A DNA stretch of 64,000 bases, from NCBI GenBank assembly GCA_026168455.1, contig CM047427.1, positions 8,860,835 through 8,924,834 of the forward strand, written 5' to 3'. The notes beneath the pieces were generated by a model. The model worked only from the letters and a program-made list of their open reading frames with translations. It was not told the origin of the DNA and made no database searches. Source of the DNA: Theocolax elegans (taxonomy: Eukaryota > Arthropoda > Insecta > Hymenoptera > Cerocephalidae). Each line of letters opens with the position of its first letter. Positions within the stretch are counted from its first letter, which is position 1. This document shows, in pieces, positions 1 through 12,249 of the stretch. Made by a program: the position numbers and the translations under genes.

Positions 1-1000
1 CGAAAATGAAAACCGCCCTCGCGTTTTGTACTTCTCGGTATATGTGTATATACAAACGTGAAAATGAAACGAATAGCGTGCGTTATATTTTAACAACCAG
101 AAACGAGTATAAGAAAAAACGAAGAAACACAATAAAACAACTTAGAAACTATCGAGGAGAATAAAAGGTGAGACAGGAAAAATTTAGAATGCACGTGTGT
201 GATATACAGAAAATCGTAATTCCGCGTGACGAGGGGAAATCAAGCATTACACCGTCCTCCCCCGCTAAAAGCGTAAAAAGAAGCGCGCGTGGGTTGCTCG
301 GGTAGTGGGGCTGGTTAGGAAATGGCTGCCACCTGTAGCTATTGATCGGGAGGGCGAACCCGAGTGTACTCTCTATCTCGCTCTTGCGCGACGTTATAAA
401 CTTACGTCCATCCTTCGCACTCTCCCCCTTTCCTCGTCTATATATATATATACATATATACGATACGAAGACGCGACCGACACGATTTCGAGTTGGTGTT
501 TTTTCATCGGCCTTTTTTTTCCCCTCTTCTCCTTTACTTTTCTTTCCTTCTTCTTCTTTTTTTTTTCTTTTGCTTTGCTTTTTTATATCAACCGCGCGTC
601 GATTGTGCTTCAAATTGCCGAGGGTGTGCGCGCACCTCTTTTCACACCAATATAAACCCGACGATGTTATTTTTATATATTAAACATCGCACAGTTACCT
701 ACCGACAATCATGGACTGAAGAATTTTCCACGCAGTATTAAACAGCCATTTGACTTTTTGTTGTTGTTATTGTTGTTAGTATTAATTTTAAATGCTTGAT
801 GCGCCATGATTCCTGTATGAGTATAAACTTTTGAGTATTCGTGCGTGAGATGTGCGTGTGTATTTGCTTTACGTCATAATAATATATCGACGAAAATGTG
901 ACAATTCGATTGAAATGTTACACGGACGATGCGACGTACGTAATGTAAATATTGTAGATTGTAAAAGGAAAAAAATGAAATAAAAATAATATAATTTATT
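1..1000. other. No supported gene; mixed-composition flank
   Basis: This stretch is richer in CG dinucleotides than the DNA that follows. It holds a short TA-rich microsatellite around 437-460 and a long pyrimidine tract around 505-580. Several short open frames exist on both strands, but they overlap each other, run through simple repeats and resemble no protein family I recognise. A transcribed UTR or promoter flank is possible; the sequence does not decide it. Confidence 0.4.
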
Positions 1001-2757
1001 TAGTTTATTAACTATAAGGTTTAAAATTAATACCTACAACAATATTACGTATATTAATAAAATCTATTTCGTTTATAAAATAAAAATTCAGCCTGAAGAG
1101 GGTATAATGAATAAACATTAAAAAGTAACCATCTAATTAAAAATAAGTGGTTTACTCACCAAAAAGACGATAGATTATCAATGAAATAAAATAGAATTTT
1201 ATCGATAAATAAACGTAGTTTTAAAAATCAACGAGCTACTATTTTTTCTTTCAATACTATACAAACACTGTCTCCATATACACGCAATAAAATAAATTTA
1301 CAGTTTTAAAGTTGCACATTTACACCGAGAACAACTGACAGTTAGGACATTTTGATAATTTCGAATTTATCTCCAATTTGGTTGATCTTGTTTGTTTTAT
1401 AACACACACACGCAAATACACTGTAAAATTAAGTATAATGCTTTATTCAATTTACTCGGGGTTGATAAAATAATTCACAGGAAACAGGAGCGTTTTCAAC
1501 CCCGTGAATATTTCGCATCGCTAAATTCACTTGGTAACGAAATTCTGTAAAGAAGCAGTAAATGTTAAACAGCTTTTACGCGCGAGTAAATAATTTAAAA
1601 AAAAACGAAAAAAAAGTGATATATATTTATGCACCTCGAATTATAAACTGTTTGCTTGATCGAAAACCCGCAGAATTTAATTAATATTGAATATTAGCCT
1701 TCTTATTCGATATATTAAATGTATATATTGATTAACATTAACCATGCATAATCTCTCGAACTTTAGTGTATTAGTATATTATTACGAAAAATCTTTAACA
1801 AGCAGAATTTAATACAACTATAATATGCAATATCGAATTCGAGACGTATATCTTATTGTTTACGCATATTATGCAAAAACCGATAGTTTATTGCGAATTT
1901 ATGATTTAAACATATAGTTTGAGCTCCTTATATACCCCCGCAATATTCAACTTGCATATTTCAAATTTTGCGAATGACGCACTGATACAGGAATTACAAT
2001 AATTATTATTACTCGAGGAAAGTATGTAAAATAAAAAATAAATTTAAAGAAATTTAGGATTCATGCATTTTCTAAAAAGATTTATGCTGTACCTGTAAGA
2101 ACTCTTGAAAAAGTTTTGCAATTTTTACCAACAAATATTTGAAGAGGAAAGTAATTTTTGCAACTTTATTCAGAAAACATTTCAATTTAATGGAGTTTAC
2201 ATTTTGAATTATTTATATCATCATTTCCGGGTTTGCAGGCCTCGAATTTTTTTCTTCTCCCTCCTCCATTTTTAAAACTGACACAAACTTATTAATAAAA
2301 ATTTTATTTTCGAGAAAAAAAATATTAATTTCTACGCGAATAACTACATGTATTGCTGTCAATAATAAATGTTACGGTTTGGAACAACGACGTATCTACC
2401 CGTTGTAAAGCAATCTTTATCCACAACTTTTCTGTACACAATTTACCAAATAATTTTGAATTGAAAAAACAAATTATAATAATAGTAATCGAGTGGAATC
2501 CTATTACCTTCAGGGAAAAAAAATGTATCGAAGAAGAAAAAAAATGTATACATAAAGTAAAAAAATTTAATCAAAATTTAGAATCTATCCTCTTCCGTGT
2601 ATAAATAATAATTTAGAAAACGAAAACAATATATTATATTGAAAATATAGATACACACGTATATACATGTATATATTTTCACTTTATTTCACAAAATTTT
2701 CTATTTATTCGTCCAAGTTGTTTTACGACGAATTTTTATTATTCCTTATTAAATTTC

Positions 2758-2763
<6 letters not shown>

Positions 2764-2797
<34 letters not shown>
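2764..2797. repeat. (TA)n microsatellite
   Basis: Uninterrupted AT/TA dinucleotide run of about 17 units, read directly. Confidence 0.95.
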
Positions 2798-2801
<4 letters not shown>

Positions 2802-3392
2802 GCACATATAAATATATTTTAAAAAAGAAAAAAAAATAATGTACGTACTGGAAATAGAGTTTAATATAGAGAGAGGCATATATTACATTTTTAATTTGCA
2901 GAGGCATAATTTTCTTCGCGTATATAAGACCAGTCAGGGGGGAAGGGGAGATAGAATGGAGGCAGAATTGAAGATATTAAAGGGGATTGAGCAAACTGAA
3001 AGTGAAATAAGAAGAAGAGAAGAACCGTAGAAATCTAGAAGGAACTCTTCCACCATATATATATACTCACATTCGGGAAATTGGCGTCGTAGCTTTTATT
3101 TTTGTTATATAGAAATTGTTTTAACTTTCGCATAATTCAATTTTGCGGTAAAACTATATCGAATATAAATAAAGTATGTAATAAAATAGAACTTCGTAAA
3201 GACAATTTGAAAAAAAAAATAGTTAAATTGATTTTTCGTTTTCGTTTATCAATACATGTAACAACCGTGCGCGATGAAGGTTGTCAATTAAACTAATGCG
3301 AAATGAAAAATCCCTTTTCAAACTAATGAAATGAAAAAAAAATAGCATAAATATAAGTTGAGCTTATTACCAGAATCATCTTTTGCGAAAGT

Positions 3393-3418
3393 AAGAGAGA
3401 GAGAGAGAGAGAGAGAGA
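3393..3418. repeat. (GA)n microsatellite
   Basis: GA dinucleotide run of about 13 units, read directly. Confidence 0.95.
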
Positions 3419-4135
3419 AAATAAAAAAAGATAATATTTAACAAAGTAATATAGACATTTTCAAAGACTATTATAACTTCACCAAAGAATCCTTGAAGAT
3501 ACTTACATAACTTTTGCAACCTATAACAACCAACAAAGATGCCCAAGGCTGTGCATAATATATATATACACGTCTTAAACATAGCGCTAGGAATATTAGT
3601 TCACAATTATTTGAAGCGCGTGTAATCCTCCTATGCAATTAAAGGAAGAAAAAAAAAGAAATATGTTGACCTACTTAAAAGTTCACTTAAGCTCGTGCAA
3701 TAAGAAAATCTATCTGCACATTTCGTATCAGTAAACAATGCTAGAATTAGAACGAACGGCCAATTAACATATCTACTTTTGTTAAAAAGATATTCAGGTA
3801 TTTTTCAACCTTTCCCTTTCTTTTTGGATTTCAAGTTTAGATATATATTTACTTTTTCAGTGTACAACGAATACTTATAATGAATGTATAACAAAAAACT
3901 TCTTTTAACTTAATTGCATTTGTTAATGCTAAAGTTTTTGTATCCTTGTTTGTTACCTCGTATACGCTTTAAGAATTAAAACGCAACTTATCTTCTTCAG
4001 AGTCTCAAGTTATTTAAGTATGCGAGTGTACACGAGCGAGACTGGTAAATGTAAGTAAAGAGTTTTTAAATTTAATGATTAATCTTTGGTTTTAAAAATT
4101 ACAGCATTAACCAAAGATTTACAGTGGATAGTGTA

Positions 4136-4375
4136 CGTACACTGAGGAAAAAGTTGTGATAAAAATTACATAATACTGTCTAGAATGATATTACAGAGTA
4201 TCAAAATTTATAAAATGACTATACTCTATATAGTAACATTTATTAAAAGTCTATTGATTTTTACTACAATTTTTATAATATTTACGATAAGTTTCGTAAA
4301 TTTTAATATACTATATAATCATTTTGCTTCCTTGTAGAGGAAGCTTTGTAATAGTAAAATTTTTCGACTCACTAA
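4136..4375. mobile_element. MITE-like element, family shared with 31932-32180
   Basis: The left end (ACTGAGGAAAAAGTTGTGAT, 4138-4157) resembles the end of the better preserved copy at 31932-32180. The right end at about 4345-4375 is a weak inverted match to it. Both copies share an internal block (TTTACxATAAGTxTCGTAAAT; about 4280-4302 here, about 32052-32076 there) and both are about 240-250 bp long. No coding capacity is seen, so this would be a non-autonomous DNA element. The boundaries are approximate and the copy is strongly diverged. Confidence 0.45.
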
Positions 4376-6190
4376 AAACATGTTATAAGTATATTTCAAT
4401 ATGTCAGGAGTCGAAATCTTTGAAAAAATCATGGAAATAAAACCTAATAACAGCATTATGCTGCAAAAATTTCAGATTTTTCCTGGATTAGTTTTTGAGA
4501 AAAAAATTATAATCTAAAATGTAATTTTCATAAAAATTTGTTTATTTTTAAAGTAGCTTAATGTGGAACTAAACCATATTTTTGGAAGAAAATGTTTTTA
4601 AAAAATCCAAAGAAAAGCAAAAAAAAGATAATGTTTTATATTTTTAATTGACGTCATCTAAAATTTTCTATGCCAGTTGATGAAAAATTCAGTTTGATTG
4701 TATACAATTTTCTTATAATGAAGAAAAATTCTTGGAATAATTGAAACAAAAGATTATGAATAATATTAATTGAATATCGACGAAATGACCTTTATTTTTC
4801 TATTTTAATAATTTTTTTATTACATTTTTCATATAGATATGTACTTTTTTTTATTACACGAATACATTTTTTTTTTAGCTAACTATAATTAAACATGTAA
4901 ATTTTAATCAGTAAAGAATAATATTTTTCAAAATGTTATAACATTTTGTTTTATATAATTGATATATACTATATTGATCGACATATTAATTTGAGGAAGC
5001 TACGTGCCAATTAATTGGCAGCAGTTTTTTTTAATTTTGACACACTGTAATTTAATTACTAGACATACTGTCATTTTTACTACCACTTTTATCTGGACAG
5101 TATAGTTGCAACATACCTGAAAATAAGAACGATGTTGTTGAAAATTTTTGAAAACGTGGCGATAAATAGAAAAAGATCGTTTTGCCAGTTTCGCAGATCC
5201 GAGCAATCTAGTAGCGAGTCCGCGAGAAAATTTATCCAGTCGACCGTTGGAAAATCCTCCCATATATACATTTGCACACAGATACCAATTCGAAGGTACG
5301 AGGTATATCTATATACTTATATATGTGTAGGAAGCATGGAGCATTTGCCATTCGTTTCCCTTCAACACATTGTTACCGAGAAAGCGAGGAAGAAAAGGAT
5401 TCCAGATGAGCATCGAAATGCAAAGCAGCGGGTCTGAGTAAATCCAGGAATTCTTTCTCTCTTATCTGCCGTGTGGAAATGAAAAAATCCGTAAAAAACT
5501 AAAAAAAATAAAGAAGTCAAGCCTTTGTGTACGAATAAAAAACAAAGACGCAGAATAATTTAAAGAAGGGTTATATATACACATATAGATATACCGAATC
5601 TTTTTTCCACTTGTGCCCGTTTATCTTTTTCTTTCCTGCGCGGGCGTATAAGAGTTTGCAATAATCCACCGGACTTGCGAGCCTTTCACTTTTTTTACAC
5701 GTCTTATATTCTCTATTCCGTAAAATTGCTCCTTTTTCTTTCTTTCTTTTTTTTTTTGCGTTAGAATTTCCATTCCCGCGCATCTCGTTACGCCGTTCTT
5801 CGCTTCTCCTTGGCGCGCGAGCGCAGTTTACTTATGCACGACCATTGGTTTAACAAATATCGCAGTGACACGGGAAAATTGTATACTTGAACGAGGTGAA
5901 AAATATTCCCCTGTCAACGCGCGGAGAAATCAGCTGATAACTTGGAGACTATTTACTTGGACACAAGGACGCGCGAATATATATCTCAAGCATCTATTAT
6001 TCACTCAAGCGGCTTCTAACGCGTAATTGAATAATTCATGAAATTATTATATTTTTAATGGAAATATGTTGGTAAACAACTTTTTTTTTCATCAATATTC
6101 TTAATTTTTATAGGGAAAGGGTAGGATCTTGAAAAATTGTAAATTAATTGCATACTAAGAAAATGTAGATGCGAAAATGAAAATTACAAA
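4376..6190. other. No supported gene
   Basis: Mostly AT-rich, with two less AT-rich pockets at about 5120-5440 and 5620-5860. The pockets contain short open frames on both strands without recognisable domains or a convincing splice context. Nothing else is seen. Confidence 0.4.
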
Positions 6191-6205
6191 TCAAGGTTGA
6201 TCACA

Positions 6206-6520
6206 ACCTGGTAGAAATTTAACAGACGTTTCCTAGGTATAAAAAATTGTTTAAAAGTATATAATTGTTAGTAAAACGACCCAATTCTTACTAGGTGATG
6301 AAAAAGTTTTTCGGCATTTCTTAGAGTTGAAGATTAATTTACTTATCAAACAGTCGACGATATACCCACAGAAAAAGTGCCATAACATCTCTGGTAAAAA
6401 ATTAATCATAAATGTAAGTCAAAAAAATGGCTAAGTGTCATGATATACTGAAGAAATGTCCAATTAATGACAAAATTAGAGTTTTATTTAACCATTAAAT
6501 GATAAATTTCAACTAAGGAT
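6206..6520. repeat. Degenerate dispersed repeat, partly shared with 45375-45530
   Basis: The segment at about 6425-6510 matches about 45425-45510 on the same strand, including the exact block AGAGTTTTATTTAACC and the flanking AAGTGTCAT. Just upstream, CCTGGTAGAAATT (about 6208) and TTCTTACTAGGTG (about 6284) form a weak inverted pair. A similar pair, CACTGGTAGAAAT and ATTTCTAGTAAGGTG, lies at about 32911-33050. This looks like a decayed MITE family, with limits uncertain. Confidence 0.35.
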
Positions 6521-9500
6521 GTTTTTTTCACCATATTGTTTTTATTTAATTTGTATTTAAAGAGATTTCTTTTCCTTTATCAATTTATTTGCTTAATTTT
6601 CGACGGTTTCTATGAATTTTATTAATCGATCAAAGAGGCATAATCTTCCTGCACAAAAACAAGTTTCAAACATTTTCAATAAATACTTTTATTTTGTACA
6701 TTTTTAATACCCAGTTGTTAACAAACCAAATATTTTATATTTTTTGAAAGCAATTGCTTTTTATTAAAATTTAAGCCCACGTTTCGAAAGTTTATTCATG
6801 TATGATCAAAAACGTTGGCTTGAATTTTAATAAAAAATAATTGCTCATCGTTATCAAAATTTTCACAATTTGAAATAAATTAAAAAAAAAAGTATAATTA
6901 GTAAGCAATGCAGATTACTGAAAAAGTGCAATCAATTTGAACTATTTATAATACATTGAACGTAAATTGGCGCGCAATAATGTATGCAAGTACTGAATTA
7001 ACAATGATAATAAACCGTTACATACATATATATGCGTGCATTCCGAAAATTTTCAATAATCGCTAAATATAAGTTTTATTTCCTTCAATTATATATATAT
7101 ACACCATCGACGGCTAATTTGACCGATAAATAAATCACATCACCACTAAATATTGTAAATGAAGGAGATGAAGTAAAAAATTTTGAAAATCCGGTTATAA
7201 CGCGATAATTTTGAAAAGTTTGGTAATATTTTATTTGTTTGCGCGGTGAAACAAACATATATCAAAGTCAACAAAAGATTTGGTTAGCATAAACATCGTC
7301 TCCCGTGATACATGTGCATACGTGAAAAATCGAGCAGCCCATTATTACCTACACCGAAATTTTTCAAAGCCAAGTAAAGCGTTTCGAATCAATAAACGCA
7401 TCCCTTTACCTTACACCTTACAGAGTGAAAAGAACCGGTGAGTTAGAACCACGATAGGAAGTATAGAAAAAAAAAAGAAAATTTTGTCCGACTCACCCTA
7501 CCTTTAAGAAAATTCCCGCAAGGGACGAAAACCCCCACCGACGGTTTTCGAATGTATGCACTCCCCGAGGAGATTTTAGAAAGGAAAAAAAATGAGGCTG
7601 ACTATTTTTCCCTCCTCGTTTTCCTTTTCTCTTTACAAGGTCGTACTGGAAAATTCCTTGGCTTTTCGTGCGCCAGCTCGATGAATTTTTAACCTTAAGA
7701 GAATCATATTCTTTTCAGGTTTTCTCTTTACGACGAATTGCCTTTAGTTTGTCACTTTCTTTTTTTTTGAGGATGTCGTACAATGGGAAAGATGAATATT
7801 TAATTGGTCTCTGATTTATTTTGAACACAGCTATACCAAGGAGAAAATTAATGAAAAATACAAGGAAATTTAAACAAGAAAAGCTCTCTGATTGTTCACC
7901 AAGGATATAGTTTTCAAATTAGCGTATATAGATTCAAATTAATTTTTGTTAAATAAATTAATTATCTTTTTAACCGCGCAAGCAATATACACTTTATATT
8001 ACTTGATAAATTTTATTTTTCTATACAAAAAAAACATGACGTCCTCGGAAACTTTTAAAATTTCCTTTTCGAAATAAAAAGTCCGCTATTTTTAATTAAA
8101 GTTACCTTTTTTTTCTCATCGAATATGCAGAATAAAAAGCGGTTTATTTTTCAACTGTTAAATTAGTATTGTCATTTTCGAATCTAAGGTTAATTTCGTT
8201 TTTACCCACGTGTAAAGAATCGAAAGAAAAATCCTTAAAAAAATAGTGGAAAGAGGTCAAATTTCACGAGTGATTTGGAATTGAAAACTTTCGTCAGTCA
8301 TCGAGTTATTTTTAGTGTCCCAAGAGATGGACGAGGGTAGTGTCATTTTTCAAACGCAGCGGGAAACTGACTAAATTTGAAACCGCCCCCCCCCCCTCGT
8401 TCTCGCTCATCAATGTGATACTCTACGAGAGTGTATATGTATAAGAACATAGGTGGCTCGACGTATCGGTTTTCATAAACTATTTGTCATTTTATCCATT
8501 ACAATAAGTCACGAGGAAACGATAAGCTTGGGAGTTACGAGGAATTGAAATACCTCCCCAACATCTGCTTAAATCGATCATTATCTACTTTAAAAATGTG
8601 CCCCTGAGAAATCAAAATAATCTTATCGTATATATACATGTATATATATACCTCTGTAAGTTAATAATTCTTCGATAAAATTTGATACATAAGACAAAGT
8701 TCTCCGTTTGCAATTCCCGATGTGAAATAAAAATTTTGTATGAAACGTTTAATATTTAGGGAGTGGATAAGCTTGATAACAAAAAAATTATACCTATATG
8801 CGACATTATAATGTTTAAGTAAAGTTTATAACGATTAAGTGATCGTGTGCATTTAAACTTTGACGAATGTCTATATACACACACACACACATACACACAC
8901 GCGCGTAAAAACCAATAAGTATATTAAAAGCACACGTATATACTTAAACTTTATCTTTCGTACTAAAAGAAATATTGTTTATAAACTTCCCTCCCCTCCG
9001 CCCCCCCCCTCTCCTCTTTGAAGGGAAAAGTTTTTAAGATCATCGGGTTGCTTAAATATGCATATAAAGTTATGCGAGCGAACGGTAAGCAGCTCCGCGT
9101 ATGCATTATTGAACTTCCAAAGTCACGGGAGAGTGCAACTTTCCGCGGGTCAACTTTTCCGTCCACGTATCAGAAAACGAAGTGGAGAAAAGAGGCACAT
9201 CAGTTATAGATGTCGCCATACACCCGGAGAAAAGATTTTCGAATAAGCTTTAAAAGGACGATTAAGGACCAGTGTGATTAACGACCGTTATATAACCATC
9301 ACTTCTTCTTCGAGGATATAATCGATATATAAACTTGAAAATATCGTATGTCGCTGTCTGTCGTGTCGGGACGATAATTTTCTAAGACGGTAATATATAC
9401 GATTTCATTTTCGAATGAAATATCAGTCGATATACGATATTTTATACTTTTCATATTACCCGGGTGAATCTTCGTTTCGGCACTTTTTCGCGCGATAACA

Positions 9501-11850
9501 TGTAATTCTTATACGACGTGACCTGTCGAGAACTAATAAACGTGATGAATAACAAATTTATATATATACGTACGTATGCAACCTTGTAAACATGCAAAAG
9601 CGTATAATTTTTCTTGCCGAAAAAGAAAAAATTCAAGAGAAAATCGCACGTGTATATATATATATGTATACGTAGATGCGGGAATAAGGTTAAGTTTGCG
9701 TGCTTCAACTACTTTAACGGCCGGGTGAAAAAGCAACAGCCGCGCATTTCTTCTTCGTCTACTTTCTCAGCGCATTTTCTCCCTTGACGTGCGAGCATTT
9801 TTGTAATAGAGTCTTGAATGACTTCCGACTACCAGTTTATTGCACTCTTGTTTGTTCACGTGTTGATCTCCTGACGGATACGAAAAACGCAAAATTCCCT
9901 CGCTTTTTCCCTTTTTTCAATCTAACCGTGAAGATATTTTTTCTCTCTTTTCTTATCACAATTATTTGTAATGCAATATAACGCGATGATCAATTGCTCG
10001 TAGATGTCGGTATATATATACATCGATTATAAACAATTGAATAATTGACTTTATCGATCGAATGTATATTTTTAATGTGAAATTGGAAAATTGAATGTGT
10101 GTATACCTGTACAACGTAAACTGTATTTATGAGTGTTGCAATAATTTATTGATACAAGTTGTATTATTAATAAAACTAAATATATAGCGGGTTTGCATAT
10201 ATTATATTAATTGAACAATCAATAAATTTAACGAGATATGTCGAATTGGAATTACGGGGTAAAACCCAAAAATTACGTTTGTAATATTTAATAAAAAAGC
10301 TGAAATAATTTGTAAAATAAAGTTCAAAATATATATGAAAGAATCCGTTAGACCGTTATTTATAACCCTTTGTCGCTCAAACCTAAATATGAAATTCAAC
10401 AAAAAAGAAGAAATTTTTTCAGTTTATTTTCGACTAAAATAATATGCCGGGTAGATATTTAATTAACTTTTTTTTGTTAATCCAAACAGACACTATATTA
10501 TTATTATTATTTCACAATATATTACTGTATTATTTCAATAAAATCAATGCAAGTTAAAAAATATCACATATTATGTTGCATGAAAGTAAAACTATATAGA
10601 AGTTAAATAATTAAGGCAAAAATTGACGGTTTTACTAAAAATTTAATAAATAACACATGTTCCTTAATTTTGACTTAAAACAGTACAAACGGTAGTTCGA
10701 AAGTTATATTCCAATTATAGATTTCACGATCTGACACAATTCAGAGTAAATACACAAACCTGATAGAATGGATTTAAAAAAAAAACATTTATTTTATTTA
10801 TAAAAAAAATTAAAATCTATTTACAATACGAATTTTTCTTAATATACAACTTCATTTATTTAATAAAAATAAGACAACGAAAAATACATTAAGACACATT
10901 AAACAAATTAATAGGGAAAGTCGAATATATGTATATGAAATTCATATTTATTATATTAATAATAATATAATACACCATTTTTTTTTATTGCTCTGACCTT
11001 TTTGTTGAATTTTTAAACTACACAATACTCACGTAATTTTGTACATTTTATTAAAATAATTTACAGTACAATCATTTGTTTATTACATTTTAAATCCCAA
11101 AATTCCTAACGTTAGAAATATTTTCGAATATGTGATTTAGAATACCTTGTTAGAAGAGAATTACTTATCTTGAATAACATTGATTGTACTGAAACTCCTT
11201 AGGCACGAAGTAGCTAAGTATCGAAATTCAAAAGAAGAAGCAGACGGGTGGTGATTTATTGAATGGCCTATAGTTACTTAAAGTACGTGGTTTCGTTATA
11301 ACGAACGCCTGAACTTTATTGCGACGTTCATTATTTCTAAGTAGTCGATAACAATTGTTTACATTTAAATATTTATAAACATAATATGATGTTTTTATCT
11401 CATGTGTAAAATTACGAAAGATCTATCGAATACAAAAATTTATTAACGGTTTATTTATTATTTAGTTCTACAAACACAAAAATCATTACAGTTACATTGT
11501 TTCTGTTAATCATAATTGTGAAAAGAAAATATGTGTTATTTGACACTTATCTTTTAAAGAATTTAATATTATATATTTAATCAAAGAAATTGATACATAT
11601 TTTTTATTAGATATTTAATACTGTAAATACTGTTTATAGTAAAAGCAACTATAATTTTTTTTAGTGTAGTGTAAAATTAAAGTATATGTAATGCTCATTA
11701 TATTAATCTGAATTTTATCTCGTCAATAATAACAACATAAATCTGATAAAACGTCATTATTAATTAACATTAGCAAAATTCAAAATATTATAATGTATTT
11801 TGACATTATCGAAAATAAAACCAAAGAAAACAATATTTGTGTATATAGTT
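6521..11850. other. No supported gene; AT-rich with a few GC pockets
   Basis: Pockets of more mixed composition occur at about 7430-7700, 8330-8430 (with a C11 run near 8388-8398) and 8990-9250. A CA-rich microsatellite lies near 8878-8900. Short open frames on both strands overlap each other and show no domain. Confidence 0.4.
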
Positions 11851-11856
11851 ATTATT

Positions 11857-12249
11857 ATTAAGGAGATGTCGAAATTCAAAAATGTTCATATATAATATTA
11901 TATTTTACAAACAAAAGAATGAATTTTTTAAAAAATCATGTTCATCAGGTCCTCAGACATGTTTTTAACAATAAACCTAAATTTTTTCAGATTTTTAAAT
12001 CGATATTTTAATTACCAGGTTTGGGGTTGAAAATTTATCCCTTTTCTGACTAATAATTACCGACCAAAAATTGTTTACTCAATTATTACTTAAAAATGAT
12101 TTTTCTTTATAAAATCAAAACGTTAAGCCATTTTCTATGTTTTCAGCTATCCGATTGAACTGTGTTCAGATTTTTAATTTATTATTTTAGATATAATTGG
12201 TAGGTTGAAAAGTGTAGATCCCTGCAATTTGGGTCCGACATCCCCTTAA
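11857..12249. mobile_element. TTAA-flanked MITE, about 0.39 kb
   Basis: The left end reads TTAAGGAGATGTCGA. The right end is its imperfect inverse, CCGACATCCCCTTAA, so both ends sit at a TTAA tetranucleotide. The interior is AT-rich with no coding frame. A diverged copy on the same strand occupies about 47390-47756, sharing TTCAGATTTTTAA, ACCGAC-AAAAATTGTTTACTCAA and AATTTGGGTCC-ACATCCC-TTAA. A TTAA target is typical of piggyBac-like elements, but the terminal bases GG are not the usual CCC, so I do not assign a superfamily. Confidence 0.6.

Larger units (their letters stand above)
1001..4130. other. AT-rich non-coding stretch with microsatellites
   Basis: No gene is supported here. The stretch contains a TA dinucleotide run at about 2764-2797 and a GA run at about 3393-3418. 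Open frames are short and rich in Ile, Lys, Asn and Tyr, as expected from random AT-rich sequence. Confidence 0.5.

Noticed and set aside
149..741. Four overlapping open frames at the window start
   Set aside because: They lie on both strands over the same bases, run through poly-pyrimidine and TA repeats, and none has a domain.
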